From positions 438,829-502,828 of the forward strand of contig JBDWFY010000009.1 in assembly GCA_039976075.1 (NCBI GenBank): 64,000 nt of DNA, written 5' to 3'. Both the position numbers and the translations under genes were made by a program. The stretch is from JBDWFY01 sp039976075 (GTDB taxonomy: Bacteria > Pseudomonadota > Alphaproteobacteria > Rhizobiales > Stappiaceae). Every line of letters begins with the position of its first letter. Within the stretch, counting starts at the first letter, position 1. The notes under the pieces were generated by a model. It made no database searches. It was not told the origin of the DNA and worked only from the letters and a program-made list of their open reading frames with translations. Below are positions 42,989 to 51,637 of the stretch, one piece after another.

Positions 42989-43019
42989 CGGTACTGCTAC
43001 ACAGCAACGCCGGTACTGC
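42989..43019. repeat. CGGTACTGC direct repeat upstream of the DMGDH-like gene
   Basis: CGGTACTGC occurs at 42989-42997 and again at 43011-43019, exactly 22 bases apart (two helical turns), in the region upstream of the minus-strand start at 42954. The spacing fits tandem binding on one DNA face; the regulator is unknown. Confidence 0.4.
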
Positions 43020-43277
43020 AGAGTAAGGCGCTGAATCAACCTGCAAGGGCCGCCGCACGACATGTTCTGTCTAAAACGCGCCATTGCGGATTGATCGATG
43101 ATCATTGAGGCACTTCTCTTCGCCTGGATGGCATCCAATTCGTAAAATGACGCTTTGGGCAACGCCTCAAGACCCAAAGACGGTTTCAGAGTATTCTAGG
43201 ACGCTATTTCATCAACCGTTTTCGTTCTGTGTGCGCAATATCGTCTTAAATAGTAAAAACAAACAATGAGGTCTGGT

Positions 43278-44819
43278 ATGTCAGAAGGCAGAGCAAGAGC
43301 AGGACGTCGCGGCCGGTCCTCACGGCGTGAAGCGCGAGCTCACTCCACCGATTCCGGGTCGGTGCCTTACATCACCCGGGGCATCCCTGTTACGGACCTG
43401 CTCTCTGATGAGGGCGCTGAGATCGTTGAAGCCAACGCCGATACAATTTTGCAGGAAATCGGGATTGAATTTCGCGACGATCCGGAGGTCATCGCCTTGT
43501 GGCGCAATGCTGGTGCGGAAGTCGAGGGAGAACGTGTCCGTTTTCCCAAAGGTCTGTTGCGAGAGCTTATAAAGACAGCGCCGGCTCAGTTCACCCAGCA
43601 TGCCCGCAATCCCGCACGCAATGTCGAAATCGGTGGCAACAATATGGTGTTTGCACCGGTCTATGGCCCGCCCTTCGTCACCGATCTCGATCAGGGACGC
43701 CGGTACGGGACGATTGAGGATTTTCGAAACTTCGTCAAGCTGGCCTACGCATCGCCATGGATGCATCATTCAGGTGGAACGGTATGCGAACCGGTTGATC
43801 TGCCGGTGAACAAACGGCACTTCGATATGGTCTACTCCCATATCAAATACTCCGACAAGCCGTTCATGGGATCCGTAACCGCACCTGAACGGGCTGAAGA
43901 CTCGGTCAAGATGGCCGAGCTTGTTTTCGGCGAGGAGTTTGTCGATCAGAAGTGCGTCATGATCCAGCTGATCAATGCGAATTCGCCTCTTGTTTTCGAT
44001 GACACCATGCTCGGTGCCCTCAAGGTCTACGCAAAAGCTAACCAGGCCTGCATTGTTTCTCCGTTCATCCTTGCCGGCGCGATGAGCCCGGTGACGGTTG
44101 CCGGAACTTTAAGCCAGCTTCTTGCTGAAGCGCTGGCGGGCTGTGCATTAACCCAGCTCATACGGCCGGGCGCTCCGGTTGTATTCGGAGCGTTTGTCAG
44201 TTCGATTTCCATGCAGTCCGGGGCTCCGACATTTGGGTCGCCTGAGGGGTCACTATTGCTCAACGGTGCCGCCAAGCTCGCCCGTCGTGCCGGATTGCCG
44301 TTTCGCTCAGGCGGGTCCTTTACCGCGTCCAAGTTGCCTGATGCTCAATCGGCTCAGGAATCCGCGCAAACAATTCTGGCTACGGTGCATGGAGGTGTGA
44401 ACTTTGCACTCCATGCCGCCGGTTGGCTGGAAGGAGGCTTGTGCTCTTCTTATGAAAAATTCGTCATGGATGCCGATCAATTGGGCATGATGCACGTGCT
44501 GGCCAAGGGAATTGATCTTTCCGAAAACGCGCAAGCCATGGATGCGCTCAGAGAAGTTGGGCCTGGTGGGCATTTCCTCGGCGCTGCACATACGCAGGCC
44601 AATTTTGAATCGGCTTTTTACCGTTCAGAAATTGCCGACAATAATTCGTTCGAACAATGGGAGGCTGATGGGTGTTTGGATGCCGGTCGGCATGCCAATC
44701 AGAAATGGAAAGACATGTTGGCCGCCTATGAGGCTCCGCCGCTTGATCCGTCGATTGATGAAGCGCTTTTGGCTTTCATGGCCGCGCGAAAGGCGTCATT
44801 TCCCGACAGCAACGTATAA
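43278..44819 (+). CDS. MttB-superfamily (non-pyrrolysine) quaternary-amine:corrinoid methyltransferase
   Basis: A 513-residue methyltransferase that cleaves a methyl from a quaternary amine (glycine betaine-type) and transfers it to the corrinoid protein. I start at the ATG at 43278, 6 bases after TGAGG; the ATG at 43266 has no ribosome site. The frame is free of in-frame stops, so it is not a pyrrolysine enzyme. MttB-family segments include GIPVTDLLSDEGAEIV, PASRNP-like TQHARNPARN and GSPEGSLLLNGAAKLAR. The N-terminal 22 residues have 8 Arg (RARAGRRGRSSRREARA). Substrate is probably glycine betaine or a relative such as proline betaine or carnitine; sequence alone cannot decide. Confidence 0.87.
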   Translation: MSEGRARAGRRGRSSRREARAHSTDSGSVPYITRGIPVTDLLSDEGAEIVEANADTILQEIGIEFRDDPEVIALWRNAGAEVEGERVRFPKGLLRELIKTAPAQFTQHARNPARNVEIGGNNMVFAPVYGPPFVTDLDQGRRYGTIEDFRNFVKLAYASPWMHHSGGTVCEPVDLPVNKRHFDMVYSHIKYSDKPFMGSVTAPERAEDSVKMAELVFGEEFVDQKCVMIQLINANSPLVFDDTMLGALKVYAKANQACIVSPFILAGAMSPVTVAGTLSQLLAEALAGCALTQLIRPGAPVVFGAFVSSISMQSGAPTFGSPEGSLLLNGAAKLARRAGLPFRSGGSFTASKLPDAQSAQESAQTILATVHGGVNFALHAAGWLEGGLCSSYEKFVMDADQLGMMHVLAKGIDLSENAQAMDALREVGPGGHFLGAAHTQANFESAFYRSEIADNNSFEQWEADGCLDAGRHANQKWKDMLAAYEAPPLDPSIDEALLAFMAARKASFPDSNV

Positions 44820-44888
44820 TTTCCAGGCAGCGAATGTTCGAAAACAACCGCAATACGGTCTAAAAAATGGGAAAATCGACGTGATTTT

Positions 44889-44904
44889 TGTGAAGACTTT
44901 CACA
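44889..44904. promoter_or_regulatory. perfect CRP-like site TGTGA-N6-TCACA
   Basis: TGTGA (44889-44893), six bases, TCACA (44900-44904), which is the exact CRP consensus. It is embedded in a longer near-perfect stem GTGATTTTTGTGAA / TTCACAAAAAATCAC (44881-44913), so it might also act as the mttB terminator. It is 164 bases before the BA14K start. Confidence 0.5.
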
Positions 44905-44947
44905 AAAAATCACTAAAAAAACCCGGTTTATGGCGGATTTTGAAGTT

Positions 44948-44963
44948 TGTGACGGCTGTCACG
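44948..44963. promoter_or_regulatory. second CRP-like site TGTGA-N6-TCACG
   Basis: TGTGA (44948-44952), six bases, TCACG (44959-44963): 9 of 10 consensus bases. Centre-to-centre spacing from the first site is 59 bases, and it is 105 bases before the BA14K start codon. A CRP-like regulator of that gene is suggested. Confidence 0.45.
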
Positions 44964-45067
44964 CAATTTTTGTTGAACCTTTCCTACGTTTCAAGCGTCA
45001 GACAAATACGAAGCCGATCAAGACTGATCTGGCGCACTTTGAAATTTACTGAAACGGGAGAGTAACA

Positions 45068-45430
45068 ATGTCAACAATTACCCAAAAATCCGGCCTGAAA
45101 CGTTTGCCGAAACTTGCAGCAGTCCTTAGCCTTGTGATCGCCGGAGCGACGTTGGGCAACACAGTTGCCGTATCGGGCGCTGAAGCGGGTGGCTGGAAAC
45201 ATGGAAAATACTGGGTGCCTGGTGTTGTTGGCTTTGGCGCTGGTCTTGCGTTGGGTTCGACGCTTTCCGGACCCCGTTATTATCATGCACCACGTCCTCA
45301 ACCCTATTATGGACGCCCTCAGCCCTGGACGCCGGCATGGTATGATTACTGCTCAGCCAGATACCGCTCTTTCGATCCAAGCACCGGGTATTTCCTGGCC
45401 TATAGCGGCAATTATAAATTCTGTCGCTAA
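45068..45430 (+). CDS. BA14K-family exported protein
   Basis: A 120-residue secreted or surface protein of the BA14K type typical of Hyphomicrobiales. An N-terminal hydrophobic signal (about residues 12-38, ending in AVSGAEA) is followed by a Gly/Pro/Tyr-rich part (PRPQPYYGRPQP) and the family C-terminus YCSARYRSFDPSTGYFLAYSGNYKFCR, where two Cys flank the domain. Members have been described as immunoreactive in Brucella, but the molecular function is unclear. A GGGAGAG ribosome site precedes the ATG, and two CRP-like palindromes lie upstream. Confidence 0.85.
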   Translation: MSTITQKSGLKRLPKLAAVLSLVIAGATLGNTVAVSGAEAGGWKHGKYWVPGVVGFGAGLALGSTLSGPRYYHAPRPQPYYGRPQPWTPAWYDYCSARYRSFDPSTGYFLAYSGNYKFCR

Positions 45431-45502
45431 TCTGGATCAACCTATGCGGCAGGTCGCCTGTATTTCGCAGGGCAATCCGCAGGGGTTATCAAGCCTTCCA
45501 TC

Positions 45503-45539
45503 AAATCGGTCTGGCATAAATTGCCCGGCCGATTTTTTT
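45503..45539 (+). terminator. terminator downstream of the BA14K gene
   Basis: AAATCGG (45503-45509) pairs with CCGATTT (45529-45535), with inner GGC/GCC pairs, and is followed by a run of T (to 45539). It is 72 bases after the stop. Confidence 0.65.
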
Positions 45540-46123
45540 ATTTGTGGTTTTTCTAGAAATCGATTGTGTCAAACATCGCATCGATTCCTTCATGAAAAGA
45601 CCAGTGAGATAATTTTTCCTCGTATTTGATCAAATATGAATTGAAATTCCGGGTAACTGAGGTTTGAGTGAAAATCTCGGAAAAGACAATTATTATGATA
45701 TTTAAAATTATGTTTGAAATGCATTTTTTAATTTTTAAAATCTCCGTTTTTCTGCGTTTTTCGCGAAAAAACCGTCAGGTGTATAATATTGGCGTTGCTA
45801 TCTAGGCGCTGAAATTAAATATCTGGGAAAAGTTCCGCGGATGTCATGTCGTTTAACTGAATACTAAATTCCCCCTTCATTTCTGATTTTCTAGGCAAAG
45901 TCGACGGAATATGTTTTTATTCGCATCTTTTCATGCTCTTGTGCAAATAAATGCTTTAATTACACTTGCTTGGAAGATATTGCCGCTAAATAGGAAAAAA
46001 TAGGAAAAAGTTATCGCCGCAATAGCATTGATATTGCACGGCGAAATATGGAACTCTGCCTTCGTCACCGTCGGGCCTCAGATTGAGAGGCACATAACCA
46101 CGGGAGGGGAAGAGAGTAATCCA
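45540..46123. other. AT-rich intergenic region upstream of the ABC-importer operon
   Basis: About 580 bases with strong AT bias and no convincing gene. It should contain the importer promoter. No structured element or known operator was recognised. Confidence 0.5.
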
Positions 46124-47713
46124 ATGCAATTATCAACCATTCGAACATCTTTGTTTGCCGCAGCGCTCGTTGCCGCAACATCGCTGACGGCCAGTGCAGA
46201 GGTCGTCTATCACCGCGGCAACACTGCCGATCCGGAAACACTTGATCAGCACAAGACGTCCACAACCTATGAGGCGCATATTCTTCGCGATCTTTATGAG
46301 GGATTGACGGCTTTCAATGCCAAAGGCGAAACCGTGCCGGGCGTGGCAGAAAGCTGGTCCATTTCTGATGATGGAACGGTTTATACATTCAAGCTGCGCA
46401 ACAATGCCAAATGGTCCAACGGCGACCCGGTTACCGCAGGCGATTTCGTTTATTCACTGCAGCGGATTATGAATCCGGAGACCGGCGCAAAATACGCCAA
46501 CATCCTTTATCCGGTTAAGAACGCCGAAAAAGTCAACAAGGGTGAGATGAAGCCTGAGGAACTGGCTGTTAGGGCTGTTGATGACCACACACTCGAAATT
46601 TCGCTTGAAGCACCAACACCTTATTTTCTTGATTTGTTGACCCATCAGACGGGTCTGCCGGTTCATCCGGCATCAATCGACAAACATGGTTCGGATTTTG
46701 TCAAACCTGAGAATATTGTTACCAACGGTGCATTCGTTCTCAATGAATTTGTACCCAACAGCCATGTGAAAGCGGTCAAGAATCCGAATTTCCACGACGC
46801 AGCGAACGTCCAGATCGATACTGTCATGTTCTATCCCACGGAAGATCGCGGTGCAGCGCTGCGTCGCTTCCAGGCTGGTGAACTTCATACAAACAATGAT
46901 GCGCCGACAGAGCAGATCAAGTTCATGCGCGAAAATCTCGGCGATCAATTCCGGGTTGCGCCCTATCTTGGTACTTACTACTACGCTTTGAACCACAAGG
47001 ATGAAGCGCTTTCCAATCCGGATGTGCGGCAGGCTCTGTCGATGTCTATAGACCGCGAATTTATTGCGGAAGACATCTGGGGCGGTACGATGGTGGCGGG
47101 CTATTCTTTCGTCCCGCCGGGTATCGGCAACTATGGTGATCCCGCCTATGCGGACTATAAAGAGATGTCTCCGCTTGATCGTGAAGAAAAGGCCGCAGAA
47201 CTATTGAAAGCTGCCGGCTACGGTCCGGATAATCCCGTGAAGTTGAAAATCAACTACAATACTTCCGAGAACCACAAAAATACGGCAGTAGCGATCGCCG
47301 ACATGTGGAAGCCGCTTGGTATTGAAGTGACGCTTGAGAATACCGATACCAAAACGCATTACGCCATGTTGCGCGACAAACAGGATTTCGATGTGGCACG
47401 AGCCGGTTGGATCGGTGACTATTCGGACCCGCAGAACTTCCTGTTCATGGTTGAATCAGACAATGACGGCTTTAACTATGCCAACTATGACAATCCTGAA
47501 TATGACAAGCTCATGGATGAAGCCGCTGCAGAGGTGGATCTAGAGAAACGCGCGGATCTGTTGAAGCAGGCAGAAGCCATATTCATGCGGGATCTGCCTT
47601 TCATTCCAATGCTCTACTATGGCTCCATGAGCATGGTGTCGGACAAACTGTCCGGCTGGGAAGACAATCTGCAGAATGTGCATCCCACGCGCTATATGAG
47701 TATTGCGCAATAG
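46124..47713 (+). CDS. oligopeptide-type ABC transporter substrate-binding protein
   Basis: A 529-residue periplasmic binding protein of the OppA/DppA family (SBP_bac_5). The ATG at 46124 gives a Sec signal (MQLSTIRTSLFAAALVAATS, cleavage after ASA), whereas the frame extends to 46028 without family sequence. Typical parts are the VPGVAESWSISDDGTVYTFKLR segment, NGDPVTAGDFVYSLQRI, and VRQALSMSIDREFI. The ligand is unknown; OppA-like family members bind peptides, but some bind other small molecules, and the proximity to betaine genes makes a non-peptide ligand worth considering. A 182-base spacer with a hairpin separates it from the permease. Confidence 0.88.
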   Translation: MQLSTIRTSLFAAALVAATSLTASAEVVYHRGNTADPETLDQHKTSTTYEAHILRDLYEGLTAFNAKGETVPGVAESWSISDDGTVYTFKLRNNAKWSNGDPVTAGDFVYSLQRIMNPETGAKYANILYPVKNAEKVNKGEMKPEELAVRAVDDHTLEISLEAPTPYFLDLLTHQTGLPVHPASIDKHGSDFVKPENIVTNGAFVLNEFVPNSHVKAVKNPNFHDAANVQIDTVMFYPTEDRGAALRRFQAGELHTNNDAPTEQIKFMRENLGDQFRVAPYLGTYYYALNHKDEALSNPDVRQALSMSIDREFIAEDIWGGTMVAGYSFVPPGIGNYGDPAYADYKEMSPLDREEKAAELLKAAGYGPDNPVKLKINYNTSENHKNTAVAIADMWKPLGIEVTLENTDTKTHYAMLRDKQDFDVARAGWIGDYSDPQNFLFMVESDNDGFNYANYDNPEYDKLMDEAAAEVDLEKRADLLKQAEAIFMRDLPFIPMLYYGSMSMVSDKLSGWEDNLQNVHPTRYMSIAQ

Positions 47714-47733
47714 CACTTGCTTAGTTCGACTCT

Positions 47734-47770
47734 ATCTCCGGGGTAAACCGTAAGGGTTTGACCCGGAGAT
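47734..47770 (+). other. strong intercistronic hairpin between binding protein and permease genes
   Basis: ATCTCCGGG (47734-47742) pairs with CCCGGAGAT (47762-47770), and inside it AAACC pairs with GGTTT around a GTAAG loop; no T-run follows. Such structures commonly protect the upstream binding-protein mRNA and so set its higher level relative to the permeases. Confidence 0.7.
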
Positions 47771-47895
47771 ACACATCGGCGCAGAAGCAGGTCTGAAATT
47801 GCCACTCATGTTGAGGGACAGTCCGAGTTGCTTCTGACTATGGGGTTGGTCGATAAGGTATTCGTCGACCGAAGTACATTCGGGGAGAGGCGCAG

Positions 47896-48819
47896 ATGCT
47901 GCGTTATGTCCTGGGCAGATTGCTCAGCGCGATTCCGACCATTTTTCTTATCGTTACCATTTCATTCTTTCTCATTCGCATAGCACCGGGTGGACCTTTC
48001 GATCTGGAGCGGCCGCTTGAAGCAAAGGTGATGGAAAATCTGAACAAGATTTACCAACTGGATAAGCCCCTTTGGGAACAGTACCTGCTTTATCTCTCCA
48101 AGGTGGCGCAGGGTGATTTTGGTCCTAGTTTTTATTTCCGAGACTTCACGATCAACGAGCTGTTTGCGCAGAGCCTTCCCATTTCAATTCAACTCGGCCT
48201 TTCCGCTCTCTTTCTTGCGCTATGCGCAGGCACGGTGTTCGGAGTCATCGCTGCGTTACGCCAGAACAAGGGAGTTGACTACTCGGTTATGGTTGCAGCG
48301 ACTGCCGGTGTTACCATTCCCAATTTCGTGATTGCACCGGTGCTGACACTGTTTTTCGGCGTTTGGCTGGGCTGGTTGCCCGTTGGAGGGTGGAACAATG
48401 GCGCATGGCAGAACCAGCTTTTGCCGATTGTCACACTGGCGCTACCTCAAATCGCGGTCGTGGCGCGTCTCACGCGTGGATCTATGATCGAAGCGTTGCG
48501 CTCAAACCATATTCGGACGGCGCGCGCCTATGGTTTGTCAGCCTTTTCTGTCGTTGTAGTGCATGCGTTGCGGGGGGCGATTCTGCCAGTTCTGTCCTAT
48601 TTGGGGCCAGCTGCGGCTGCTCTGTTGACGGGCTCGGTGGTCATCGAGACGATTTTTGGAATCCCCGGCATTGGCCGGTACTTCGTGCAAGGGGCGCTGA
48701 ACCGCGATTATACCCTGGTTATGGGGACAGTCATCGTGATTGCCAGCTTCATCATCATTTTCAATCTCGTGGTCGATCTTCTCTACGCGGTTTTCGACCC
48801 GCGAGTCAGGTACGATTGA
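47896..48819 (+). CDS. oligopeptide-type ABC transporter permease (OppB-like)
   Basis: A 307-residue inner-membrane permease. It begins MLRYVLGRLLSAIPTIFLIVTISFF, the usual N-terminal helix of OppB/DppB proteins, and continues with six-helix topology and the EAA-type loop LTRGSMIEALRSNHIRTARAYGLS (about residues 190-215). A GGGGAG ribosome site is 9 bases before the ATG. It pairs with the second permease, whose ATG lies 10 bases after this stop. Confidence 0.93.
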   Translation: MLRYVLGRLLSAIPTIFLIVTISFFLIRIAPGGPFDLERPLEAKVMENLNKIYQLDKPLWEQYLLYLSKVAQGDFGPSFYFRDFTINELFAQSLPISIQLGLSALFLALCAGTVFGVIAALRQNKGVDYSVMVAATAGVTIPNFVIAPVLTLFFGVWLGWLPVGGWNNGAWQNQLLPIVTLALPQIAVVARLTRGSMIEALRSNHIRTARAYGLSAFSVVVVHALRGAILPVLSYLGPAAAALLTGSVVIETIFGIPGIGRYFVQGALNRDYTLVMGTVIVIASFIIIFNLVVDLLYAVFDPRVRYD

Positions 48820-48829
48820 GGGAAATGAT

Positions 48830-49969
48830 ATGGCTGATACAACATTGAATAACCCTCCGGAGTTACCTGAGAGTCTGATCAAGGGACGCTCACTTTGGGA
48901 TGATGCGCGCGACCGGCTGATGGCCAACAAGGCTGCTGTAGCCTCTCTGATCCTGCTCGCTGTTATTACACTGGCCTGTGTCGTCGGACCATGGGTATTG
49001 CCACATCAGTTCGACACTGTGTATCGCAACTACGTCAAGGTGCCGGCTAGTATGACGGCCTATCCGCGCGAGGACCAGATTGTCCCGGCTTTTGAAAAAG
49101 GACTGAGCCGGGCGCGGGTTGATGTCAGTGATCTCCAGGTTGAGAACGGCACAGTCAGCGCAAAGGTTACATCGAGCCGCGATATCGATCCCAGAATAAC
49201 GCGTTACCTGGACCGGATTGATCTCTTCAAAAATGCAGCGATCTCGGACATGGCACCGGACAAGAAATCAGCGATGATCTCTGCCGATGTTGATCGCCTG
49301 TACTTCTTCTTCGGCACCGATGCCAATGGTAGAGATCTGCTGACCAGGACGCTGATTGCCGGGCGGGTTTCGCTTACGATCGGGTTGCTTGCCACGTTCG
49401 TCGCTATTTCCATTGGTGTGCTGTACGGTGCCGCATCAGGATATCTGGGTGGCCGTGTTGACCTTTTAATGATGCGGATTGTCGATATTCTGTATTCGCT
49501 CCCCTTTATCTTTTTCGTCATCATGCTGGTGGTGTTTTTCGGGCGAAACTTCGTGCTCATGTTCATCGCCGTCGGAGCTGTTGAATGGCTTGATATGGCC
49601 AGGATTGTGCGCGGTCAGACCTTGATGCTCAAACGCCAGGAGTATGTTCAGGCGGCCGAAGCCATGGGTGTCGACCGGATGGGCATCCTGCGCCGTCACA
49701 TTATTCCCAACACATTGGGACAGGTGGTTGTCTATATGACGCTGCTGGTGCCACGGGTCATCCTGCTTGAAAGCTTCCTGTCGTTTCTCGGACTTGGCGT
49801 GCAGGAGCCGATGACCAGCTGGGGCGTCCTTATTTCAGAGGGGTCACGCAATTTGCAGGGTGCTTCTTGGATGTTGATTTTCCCGGCGATTTTCCTGATT
49901 TCAACGCTGTTCGCCCTGAACTTCATCGGAGATGGTCTCCGCGATGCACTTGATCCGAAGGACCGCTGA
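48830..49969 (+). CDS. oligopeptide-type ABC transporter permease (OppC-like)
   Basis: A 379-residue inner-membrane permease. The ATG at 48830 is preferred, with GAGGGA upstream; a longer frame starts inside the previous gene. An N-terminal helix (AAVASLILLAVITLACVVGPWVL) is followed by an unusually long periplasmic segment of about 130 residues before the remaining helices. The EAA loop MARIVRGQTLMLKRQEYVQAAEAMG is near residue 255. The long first loop is common in OppC. The stop is 2 bases before the ATG of the fused ATPase gene. Confidence 0.92.
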   Translation: MADTTLNNPPELPESLIKGRSLWDDARDRLMANKAAVASLILLAVITLACVVGPWVLPHQFDTVYRNYVKVPASMTAYPREDQIVPAFEKGLSRARVDVSDLQVENGTVSAKVTSSRDIDPRITRYLDRIDLFKNAAISDMAPDKKSAMISADVDRLYFFFGTDANGRDLLTRTLIAGRVSLTIGLLATFVAISIGVLYGAASGYLGGRVDLLMMRIVDILYSLPFIFFVIMLVVFFGRNFVLMFIAVGAVEWLDMARIVRGQTLMLKRQEYVQAAEAMGVDRMGILRRHIIPNTLGQVVVYMTLLVPRVILLESFLSFLGLGVQEPMTSWGVLISEGSRNLQGASWMLIFPAIFLISTLFALNFIGDGLRDALDPKDR

Positions 49970-49971
49970 TT

Positions 49972-51573
49972 ATGTCTGACAAGCAAAGTGAACCGGTTCT
50001 GACCATCGACGGCCTTTCAGTGACGTTCGATACGAACCAAGGGCCGGTGGAAGCGGTCAAAGGCATTTCGATGCAGGTGAAGCGCGGCGAGACAGTCGCA
50101 GTTGTTGGCGAATCCGGATCCGGCAAAAGCCAGACGATGATGGCGGCGATGGGGCTTCTTGCTGACAACGGCCGGACGGAGGGTGCCGCCCGCTATCGCG
50201 ACAAGAACTTGATTGGCATGTCGCAGCGCGCGCTTAATGAGATCCGTGGCGGCAAGGTGACCATGATCTTTCAGGAACCGATGACCTCGCTTGATCCGCT
50301 TTACACAATTGGACGTCAGATTGCGGAACCGATCGTGCAGCATGCCGGTATGAATTGGCGTGATGCGAAAGCCAAGGCGCTCGAGCTACTGAAACTGGTC
50401 CAAATTCCCGACCCCGAACGTCGTATGAAAGCGTATCCTCATGAGATGTCCGGTGGGCAACGGCAGCGCGTCATGATCGCCATGGCGCTTGCCAACGATC
50501 CAGATGTGCTGATTGCCGATGAGCCCACTACAGCGCTTGATGTCACCACCCAGGCGAATATTCTTGAATTGCTGGCTGAGCTTCAGGAACGACTCGGTAT
50601 GGCCATCATGTTCATTACGCATGATCTTGGCATTGTGCGTCGTATTGCCGACCGCGTTTACGTCATGAAGACTGGTGAAGTCGTTGAGGAAGGCAGAACT
50701 GCGGAGATTTTCGACAAACCGAGCCACCCCTATACAAAGATGCTGCTTGATGCAGAACCGGAGGGAGACAAGCCGCCAGTCGATATCAAGCAACCCATTC
50801 TGCTTCAAGGTCGGAGCGTGAACGTAGAGTTTTTGCTCGACAGCGGATTTTTGACAAAGAAGCATGTGTTGACGGCCGTAAACCAGGTGAATGTCACGCT
50901 GCGAGAAGGGCAGACACTGGGTGTTGTGGGGGAATCCGGTTCCGGCAAGTCAACGCTTGGGCGTGCGTTGCTGCGCTTGTTGCCCAGCACCGGTCAGATC
51001 AGGTTCGAGGGCTCTGATCTCAGAAATGTCGAAGGTGGTGATCTGCGAGCAATACGGCGGGAAATGCAGTTGATTTTTCAGGACCCTTTTGGCTCACTCA
51101 GCCCTCGCATGACCGTCGGTGAAATCGTGACCGAAGGGCTTCTGGTTCACGAGCCGTCACTCTCAAGTGGAGAGCGAGACAGACGTGCTTGTGCTGCGCT
51201 TGAAGAAGTGGCGCTCGATCCGAATTTGCGCAACCGGTATCCACATGAATTCTCCGGTGGCCAGCGACAGCGTATCGCCATTGCGCGAACGATGGTGCTG
51301 AAACCGAAACTGGTGGTGCTCGACGAGCCGACATCGGCGCTTGACCGAACGATACAAAAGCAAATCGTGGAACTGCTGCGGGACCTGCAGTCTGCGCATG
51401 ATCTCACCTACCTGTTCATCTCACATGACCTTGCGGTTGTGCGCGCCATGTCTGATGAAGTGATGGTGATGAAACAGGGCGTGATTGTCGAACAAGGATT
51501 GACACACGCGATATTTGAAAACCCTCAGGAAGACTATACCCGCACGCTGATGGCAGCTGCGGGCGTATCATGA
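49972..51573 (+). CDS. fused double ATPase of oligopeptide-type importer (OppD-OppF)
   Basis: A 533-residue cytosolic protein with two complete ABC domains. The first has Walker A GESGSGKSQ (about residues 44-52), signature MSGGQRQR and the OppD-like KPSHPYTKMLLDAEPEG segment. The second has Walker A GESGSGKST (about 320-330), signature FSGGQRQR and the Walker B LVVLDEPTSALD. Both look active, unlike the type I secretion pair in this window. Fusion of OppD and OppF in one chain is common in alphaproteobacteria. It closes the importer operon. Confidence 0.94.
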   Translation: MSDKQSEPVLTIDGLSVTFDTNQGPVEAVKGISMQVKRGETVAVVGESGSGKSQTMMAAMGLLADNGRTEGAARYRDKNLIGMSQRALNEIRGGKVTMIFQEPMTSLDPLYTIGRQIAEPIVQHAGMNWRDAKAKALELLKLVQIPDPERRMKAYPHEMSGGQRQRVMIAMALANDPDVLIADEPTTALDVTTQANILELLAELQERLGMAIMFITHDLGIVRRIADRVYVMKTGEVVEEGRTAEIFDKPSHPYTKMLLDAEPEGDKPPVDIKQPILLQGRSVNVEFLLDSGFLTKKHVLTAVNQVNVTLREGQTLGVVGESGSGKSTLGRALLRLLPSTGQIRFEGSDLRNVEGGDLRAIRREMQLIFQDPFGSLSPRMTVGEIVTEGLLVHEPSLSSGERDRRACAALEEVALDPNLRNRYPHEFSGGQRQRIAIARTMVLKPKLVVLDEPTSALDRTIQKQIVELLRDLQSAHDLTYLFISHDLAVVRAMSDEVMVMKQGVIVEQGLTHAIFENPQEDYTRTLMAAAGVS

Positions 51574-51618
51574 AATCGAATTTTTCTGTTTTTTGAATAT
51601 TTCTAAAGAAAAATCAAA

Positions 51619-51637
51619 CTTGAGCATTGTTTTCAAG
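51619..51637. promoter_or_regulatory. iron-responsive operator (TGA-N9-TCA) upstream of rirA
   Basis: CTTGA (51619-51623) and TCAAG (51633-51637) flank nine bases, giving TGA-N9-TCA, the iron-responsive operator form described for RirA. It ends 23 bases before the rirA start, consistent with autoregulation. Confidence 0.55.

Noticed and set aside
43278..44819. Possible pyrrolysine-containing trimethylamine methyltransferase
   Set aside because: The reading frame has no internal stop codon, so the Pyl-type amber codon is missing; the enzyme belongs to the non-Pyl MttB group.
45165..45629. Plus-strand frame of 154 codons overlapping the BA14K gene
   Set aside because: A different frame over a real gene with a signal peptide and family C-terminus; no support for a second product.
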